Position numbers and translations under genes: made by a program. The notes under the pieces were generated by a model. It saw only the letters and a list, made by a program, of their open reading frames with translations, searched no databases and was not told the origin of the DNA. A DNA stretch of 64,000 nt from Glomus cerebriforme (lineage: Eukaryota; Glomeromycota; Glomeromycetes; Glomerales; Glomeraceae): NCBI GenBank assembly GCA_003550305.1, contig QKYT01000103.1, positions 193,381-257,380 on the forward strand, in the 5' to 3' direction. Below, piece by piece: positions 58,338 through 64,000 of this stretch (position 1 is its first letter; each line of letters starts with the position of its first letter).

Positions 58338-60116
58338 TTAATGTAAATTTTTCCACCAAGGCATTCGATGATTTTTTAAAATTTGCATGATTTCATCTGG
58401 TAATTTATAAGGATAATTACCAGTTTTAAACCATTTATCCGAATAAACTTTGAAATAATTTCGCGTTATTTTATAATCTAATTCAATGTAATCGTCTAAA
58501 TCTTTTTCGATTAATTCATGAAACGAAGAATGTCTTTTTTGTAAATGTTTTTTAACTCCTCGGTAAGAATATAATAAATAATGTGAAGTATTTTCTATAC
58601 ATATTTTACAACGAAATACTTCTAATCCATTATTAATATTATTAATATTATTACAATTATAATTTTTACTAATTTCTTGATTTACATTATTATTAATCTC
58701 ATACTCCAATTTGTTATCATCACCTCCTAATCCAAATTCAATCGCCGTTTTTAAATTAATAACTTTTTGAAAAATTAAATTTTCAATTAATCTTAATGCA
58801 ATTTTTGCATCATTAGCTTTCTTTTCACAATCAATTGCTTCAATTAATATCTTTGGTATAATATATTTATCCAAAAATTCTTCACACCAAGAAATTCTTG
58901 GATCATTATTAATATAAGGTGGTGATAAATATGTCTCACAATGTACAATCCAATGTTGTAAACCAAAAAACAATCTTGTACGTAATAATTTTTGATAAAT
59001 TTGATTATACCTTAAAGGAATTGAATATTTCATCTCAATTTGTCTATAATCTTGTATCATTTTATCTTTCCAAGATTTAAAAGTTACTTGAGCAAATAAA
59101 TGATTTGGTAAAGATATAGTTTCATTAAAAGTAGGACATAAACTAAGTATATAAGGATTATAAATTGGTTTACTATTATTATTATTATAAATTGATAATT
59201 CTGAAGTTAAAGAAGAATCTAATTGATAACAAAAAGATTTAATTATATTTAATTTTGCTTGATTATGAATTTCTTTTGAATCTTGATAAAATTTTCCACG
59301 TTTTAAAGCATCTTTCATAAGAAATTCACATTCCAAACTTTTTTCTTTTAACCAGTTAGCACGATAATTTTCCTTAACTTTTGAAAATTCAATTTCTGCT
59401 AATCTATAATCTTCTTTCCAAAATACTTTATATTCAGGACCGAACATACCATGCATTCGAAAAGTTTCGAAAGGTAAACCTGTAGTAAAATCGGGAATCG
59501 ATTGACCTCTAGAAAAAAAAAAAAATTTAAACAATAATAAATTATTAGTTACACATAAAAAATTATGTAATTTATAAACAATTACTTACTGTTGTATATA
59601 TTCAACTCTCATCATTAAACAATCCCAACAAGATCGAACGCGAAAAATCCAATAAATTCTAACATTATGAGATTTTTCGGAACAAAATTGGCAACCTTTT
59701 TCTATCATAACAATTTTACAATATTCCATCTCATTTAAACCTTTAGGAGGAGGTAATTGAGGAAAAAATATTGTATTTGTTCTAGAAATATGCCAAATAT
59801 CCATGGTAGTAGAAGAAGTTGGACATGTTAAATAATGACGAAATTTACGACAAACGAGTGAGACTGCAACTAAATCCCATGGAGTTAAAAATTGACAAAT
59901 ATTAACGAATGTTTCTGGAGGTATAAGTATAAAAGGACAACGCGAATGTAATGGATCAAAATGCGAAGTTAAAGTAGTTGAAAAAGAATTGAAGTTTATC
60001 TTTTGATAAGTAAAATTCGTCGAGGAAGAAGAGGAAGAATAAGATAATGAGTGAAACGAAGAGTAGGAAGTCGTTAATGTAGAAGTGAAATATGAATTTT
60101 TTGTTGACCCATTCAT
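58338..60116 (-). CDS. F-box protein with C-terminal C2H2-like zinc finger, 565 aa
   Basis: Two exons, 60116-59590 and 59508-58338, joined by a phase-2 intron 59509-59589 (GTAAGT...TTCTAG); the join reads EYIQ|Q|GQSIPDF. After a Ser-rich leader (residues 1-55) comes an F-box at about 62-110: FILIPPETFVNICQFLTPWD, LVAVSLVCRKFRHYL. F-box proteins bring substrates to SCF ubiquitin ligases through Skp1. A Cys-rich segment follows (GCQFC...SCWDC, about 145-170). The C-terminal half is helical, and near 475-505 carries CKIC...GVKKHLQKRH, a single C2H2-type finger arrangement. The end WWKNLH is at 58338. F-box plus this architecture is frequent among fungal DUF-type F-box proteins. The substrate is unknown. 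The frame is intact throughout. Confidence 0.85.
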
Positions 60117-60287
60117 ATTTATAGTATAAATATATTCTATAAAGAAGATAAAAATTTTTTTTAAAATTTTTAATCTTCTTGAATAAATAATTCGTTTTTA
60201 AATTACGGACGAAAAAGAAAAAAAACAAAAAAAATAAAATGAAATAAAATACAATAAAATAAAAATAAACGAGAATAAACGAACGTG

Positions 60288-60315
60288 ATAATAATAATAA
60301 TAATAATAATAATAA
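60288..60315 (+). repeat. (ATA)n microsatellite
   Basis: Nine consecutive ATA/TAA trinucleotides. Confidence 0.9.
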
Positions 60316-60605
60316 GAAAAAAAAAAATTACAAATTACTAACGACCTTTATATACGGTAATATAAGGCGCAGTATGTTTAAATGAATTTTTTTTTTTTTT
60401 TTTTTAGTAACTTACTTTCTCGGATTTATACATTACAAACCGCTTATAACCTGAACTAGTTAAGATTATCTTAAATAATTTTGAAAGGTGTTATTGTCAA
60501 AAGTATATCGTAGATCAAACTTTCCAATCTGCTAAAAAAATTTTGGGTTTCAACTTCGAAACAAAACAAAAGGGCAAAAAAAAACAATTCAATGTAATAC
60601 TCTAA

Positions 60606-60607
60606 TT

Positions 60608-60642
<35 letters not shown>

Positions 60643-60643
60643 T
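60606..60643. repeat. Palindromic (ATA)n/(TTA)n microsatellite
   Basis: A run of AATAATAAT switches to ATTATTATT at about 60621, giving a perfect hairpin of trinucleotide repeats. Confidence 0.85.
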
Positions 60644-62700
60644 CAATGAGTCGATTTATATTTTTATTAAATGTCACTTTTAAAAATTAAATTTTTTTTT
60701 TCAATAAAATTAAATAACATAACGCTTCGATTGTATATAAAAGATGAACTTAAAGAGGAAAATATATATTTTTTCTTTTAAGAACTTGTTTTTTAAGTTT
60801 TGTGAGAATTGAGAATTGGCGTTTTTAATGTTCTAGTATATATAGTATTTATTTATTGTACAACATATAATGTAAGTACAAGTAATGTGATCCTCAACAA
60901 AAACAATAAATTTATTTATACTTTTATGAAACAAAGGGATTCTATAAACAAAAAAAAAAATATATATATGTATATAATAAAAAATTTTTTTTTTAAAAAA
61001 AAATTTCTTCTAATAAAGAGTGATTTAAAAATTAAGTAATCAATATATTTATAGTGATAAAAAAAAATATACTTAACCCCGCATAACATTATCACACAAT
61101 CCAAATTTCGAAGTGTCCCAAAAAAAATAAGAATGATAATTTGTAAAGGATTAACCATTATCCACTATTTTTTTTTTCGTGTTTAATACGGGTGTAACGT
61201 AAAATTTTCATCCGTAAATAAATAATTAGTATTTGTGTTCATTATCGATTATTTGACGATTTTTTTCATCCAATTCTAATAAAAAAATTTCACGTCTACG
61301 CGTCATTGTTATTCTGAGAATTTACATTTTTGGTATTCAGATTATCATGAATTAAAATATCGTTTCACTTTCATTGACTAAAAATTCATCGAAAATTTTC
61401 TTTTCGGAAAAACTTGATAAATATTTGTGTTTTTCATGTATCACAAAATCTATCACTCATTGGTATTAGCTAGATTTATTTTTAATTAAAATTGTAATCA
61501 CATATAATTAAACTCTATTTTTGTGTCACTATAAATGCGAAAATGAAAGATATAAATGATAAAGATTATTTATCCAATAATCCCTTTTCACGTGACTTTC
61601 TATCTAAAGACTATCGATAAAAACGCGTCAGCTCAAAGATCATCCGATGAACATTGACTTTTTCTTTTTACTATAAATAAATGATTCGAGTTAATTTATC
61701 CAATCAGAGATTCCTCCCTGATTCCCTAAGAATTGATATGACGTGACCATTACGCATAGGTATGTACACAATAGTTGTTTATGTAATATTATTAATTTTA
61801 CATGTCTCCCAACGCTCTCAAAGGAAATGTATGATAACAACAATATTTGTACAATTAATGTATTCAAGAAATTTGCGTGTATTCTTAAACAAGAAATACT
61901 TTTTTTTATAATAAGGTTCACGTTTATAATTCAATTTTTATTAAATATCATATTATTATTCTTTAGACCTTTTTTTTTTTTTTTATTAAAGTGGAAAATG
62001 AATGGATTTCTTAAATAAAAAGTTGTTTTTAAAGTTATATATTTAAAGAGTAAAGATGATGAACAATAGATTATATAAAAGCATTTTGTGTAAAAGATGA
62101 AAGAGAATATTTGAACAGAATGAACTTAATTTATTTTATTGTTTATATAATTCTGTGTTAAATAAACAAGGTTTATTTATTTGTTTTATAAATAAATATA
62201 CCCTTGCAGTATTTTTTTGGATATTAATACAGTAATTTCTTTTTATTATTATTATTTATTTGTATTTAGGTTAAAACTGTCCATTGTTTGCCAATCGAGA
62301 TTTTGGTGTTTCAATATCGTTTCAAATTTCTCGTTTTGATTAACAATGCAATTATTGCGTTATGACTTTTCGTGAAAAGTTACACGAAACTTAAAAATTA
62401 AAGAAAATGGTTAGAATACGCGTAAATTTATTTTAATTCATTTACTGCGCCATATAATACTATATCAATTCTTCTGTTTTCAATTAAATTTATTAAATCT
62501 TTTTAAATTGTGTTGAATGACTTAAGAAGAAATTTAAACAATAACGGAATTATAATAAATTTACTAAATATAATACACAATGTGATATATATATATAATA
62601 TATATCTCTTTTTTATTAAAGATGTATCTATTTTCATAACATTTGAAATTATTATTATTCTTCTTGTTTCTTGATATAATTGAAAACAATCTTTATCACT

Positions 62701-62742
62701 TAATTGTCACCTAATTGTCACCTAATTGTTACCTAATTGTAC
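62701..62742 (+). repeat. 11-bp minisatellite
   Basis: Four copies of CTAATTGTCAC or close variants (first TTAATTGTCAC, third CTAATTGTTAC). Confidence 0.85.
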
Positions 62743-63602
62743 ACTAGAATTTCAACCCATTTTACTCAAATCAGTGTACAGTATTATTACTACTAGAAGA
62801 ATATTGGAAGATTAACATCAAGTTAGAAATTTTTAATTTTTGCATTCTTATATACAAAAAAACATTTACCATAATATAACTTGTTCGTCTATTTTAACCT
62901 ATCAACAATCCATTATATACTGGGATAATTTGAATTATCCTAGAGTTATTTTATTATTCGATCGTAATTTCTCGTAATTTCTAACTAACCATTTTGAAAA
63001 TGGTGCACATGGAATAACCAGTTACTATACATTTTAATAAGATATCCGGATCTTTGATATCATGATTTTAAATAAGCATTTTAAATAAGCATTTGTTGAT
63101 TTTATCATAAAAGATTTGTTTTTCTTATTATTTTTAACAAAAAATGATTCCATAATAAGTTGGTTTTAATTATTATTTTATTCAAAAATTACTGTATGTT
63201 ACAAAATTACATATAAGTTCATTACCACCTTTTATTTTCTTTCTATTGCATACTGTAGTTGCGGTTTCATAATCTTTATGTGATCTGCATTATTTTGCCC
63301 CTATACCATGAAATCATAAGATTGTCAACCACCTGCATAATCCACTTGAATGCACGACTTTGCGCATGCTACGTATTTGTTGGATACAATAATAAGACTG
63401 GTTGAACTTTTGTAATTGCTCATAAACAGAAAGCCGTTCACAAAAAAATACTTTCTTTTCTGTTTTCAATCGTTTGAAAGCTGTCAGTTTCGAATTAAGT
63501 TGCGATGAATAGAATGTATGGAAAAATTATTCTATATTTGACCATAAATTACTTTATCTTAACAATAATAATAATATTTACTTACAATTTTTATATTTAT
63601 CA

Positions 63603-63773
63603 AGTAGTCAATCAAATGAAGATGGTGGAGTAGATATTATGGGAAATTACAAATTGCATACCCTTTTAATGCAATGTAAAGATGTTAAGACTAAAGTTGG
63701 CAGGGGGAAAATAAATTCTTTTTTAGGAGTAATAGATAAATATTCAAAAAAAGACAACAGTTGGTGTATTTGA
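63603..63773 (+). pseudogene. Fragment of an Mrr-like (PD-(D/E)xK) restriction-endonuclease domain
   Basis: The frame reads NEDGGVDIMGNYKLHTLLMQ, then CKDVKTKVGRGKINSFLGVI and DKYSKKDN, ending at TGA 63771-63773. DGGVDI followed about 10 residues later by the QCK strand is the catalytic signature of Mrr-type nucleases (Asp...Gln-x-Lys), a family that is strongly expanded in Rhizophagus and other fungi (established for the family; membership here is by motif). The ATG at 63505 (MNRMYGK) is in another frame and would need an intron. The normal continuation after the stop is missing, so I treat it as a relic. Confidence 0.6.
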
Positions 63774-63849
63774 CTTAGAAATTATATATATTTATTAGTT
63801 GTTGTTTTTCAGAATATTTAGAATTATAACAAGTTGAATTATAATTTTT

Positions 63850-64000
63850 TTCTATTTTTTAATTTTTAGGTTTATTTTTATTTTTATTTTTAATTTTTAC
63901 TTTTATTTTTTACTTTTTATTTTTTTTATTTATTTTACTTTTTATTTTTTTTATTTATTTTACTTTTTATTTTTTTTATTTATTTTACTTTTTATTTTTT
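63850..64000 (+). repeat. Poly-pyrimidine low-complexity tract with 25-bp period
   Basis: From about 63900 a unit ACTTTTTATTTTTTTTATTT followed by ATTTT recurs about four times up to the window edge. It is preceded by TTTTTATTTTTA-type repeats. Confidence 0.8.

Larger units (their letters stand above)
60117..63500. other. AT-rich intergenic region
   Basis: Upstream of the F-box gene and beyond. I see no genes: the open frames at 60809, 61691 and 61743 are short, AT-biased and featureless. It contains the microsatellites listed separately. Slightly higher-complexity DNA at 61200-61800 could be regulatory, but nothing specific can be shown. Confidence 0.4.

Noticed and set aside
59956..60228. 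90-aa minus-strand frame next to the F-box start
   Set aside because: An out-of-frame shadow of the F-box first exon and its leader.
61691..62018. Opposed open frames at 61691-61921 (minus) and 61743-62018 (plus)
   Set aside because: Featureless AT-biased translations with no splice context or recognisable domain.
1..64000. tRNA, rRNA or CRISPR loci
   Set aside because: I looked for GTTC-type T-loops, rRNA words and regularly spaced direct repeats with unique spacers. None was found. The only regular arrays are the intron-like modules, whose spacers are not unique.

Overview
The window looks like nuclear DNA of an arbuscular mycorrhizal fungus of the Rhizophagus/Glomus type. It is extremely AT-rich (I estimate 20-25% GC), has short GT-AG introns with AT-rich bodies, and is packed with decayed copies of protein families that I recognise from Glomeromycotina genomes: hAT transposases, FAR1/MULE-type transposases, and several uncharacterised families with nuclease-like C-termini. 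This assignment is from recognition; no search was run. Scattered Ns show a draft assembly.

Layout. 0-8 kb: the 3' end of an unknown three-exon gene, then a hAT-like element carrying an intron-like tandem array, a TA-flanked Tigger-like MITE, a small hAT-like MITE, a 910-bp fold-back Tc1-type MITE and the first copy of array family A. 8-18 kb: a broken copy of a Glomeromycotina-type protein family, array family B, a broken hAT transposase split by a second family-A element (which itself carries a nested palindromic MITE), array family C, and a broken coiled-coil/nuclease-like gene. 18.5-19.9 kb: a GC-richer island with a spliced gene whose exon chain I cannot fix. 21.7-30.2 kb: one broken MULE transposase gene. 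It is interrupted by a 4.1-kb TTAA-flanked element with its own decayed transposase. Its first intron is made of degenerate telomere-like repeats, into which a hAT element with a perfect 8-bp target duplication has inserted. 31-52 kb: a duplicated segment giving a filled and an empty MITE site, another broken nuclease-like gene, a broken hAT transposase, and four copies of a roughly 1.7-kb poly(A)-ended retroposon without an evident coding region. Two of those copies are fresh and GC-rich with 17-bp target duplications; two are old and AT-shifted. 55-60 kb: the only clearly intact genes, a 225-aa Thr/Pro-repeat protein and a two-exon 565-aa F-box plus zinc-finger protein. 60-64 kb: AT-rich DNA and a fragment of an Mrr-like nuclease gene.

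Most of the window is therefore a nested graveyard of mobile elements rather than cooperating genes. The most unusual signal is a recurrent design. At least six loci, in five unrelated sequence families, carry roughly 100-120-bp tandem modules. Each module consists of a 5' splice-site-like GTAA/GTGAGT, a small hairpin containing a TACTAAC/ATTAAC branch-point-like box, a polypyrimidine tract, a TAG 3' splice-site-like end and a short exon-like cassette. Three of these arrays sit inside elements with hAT-like termini. They look like pre-packed serial introns.
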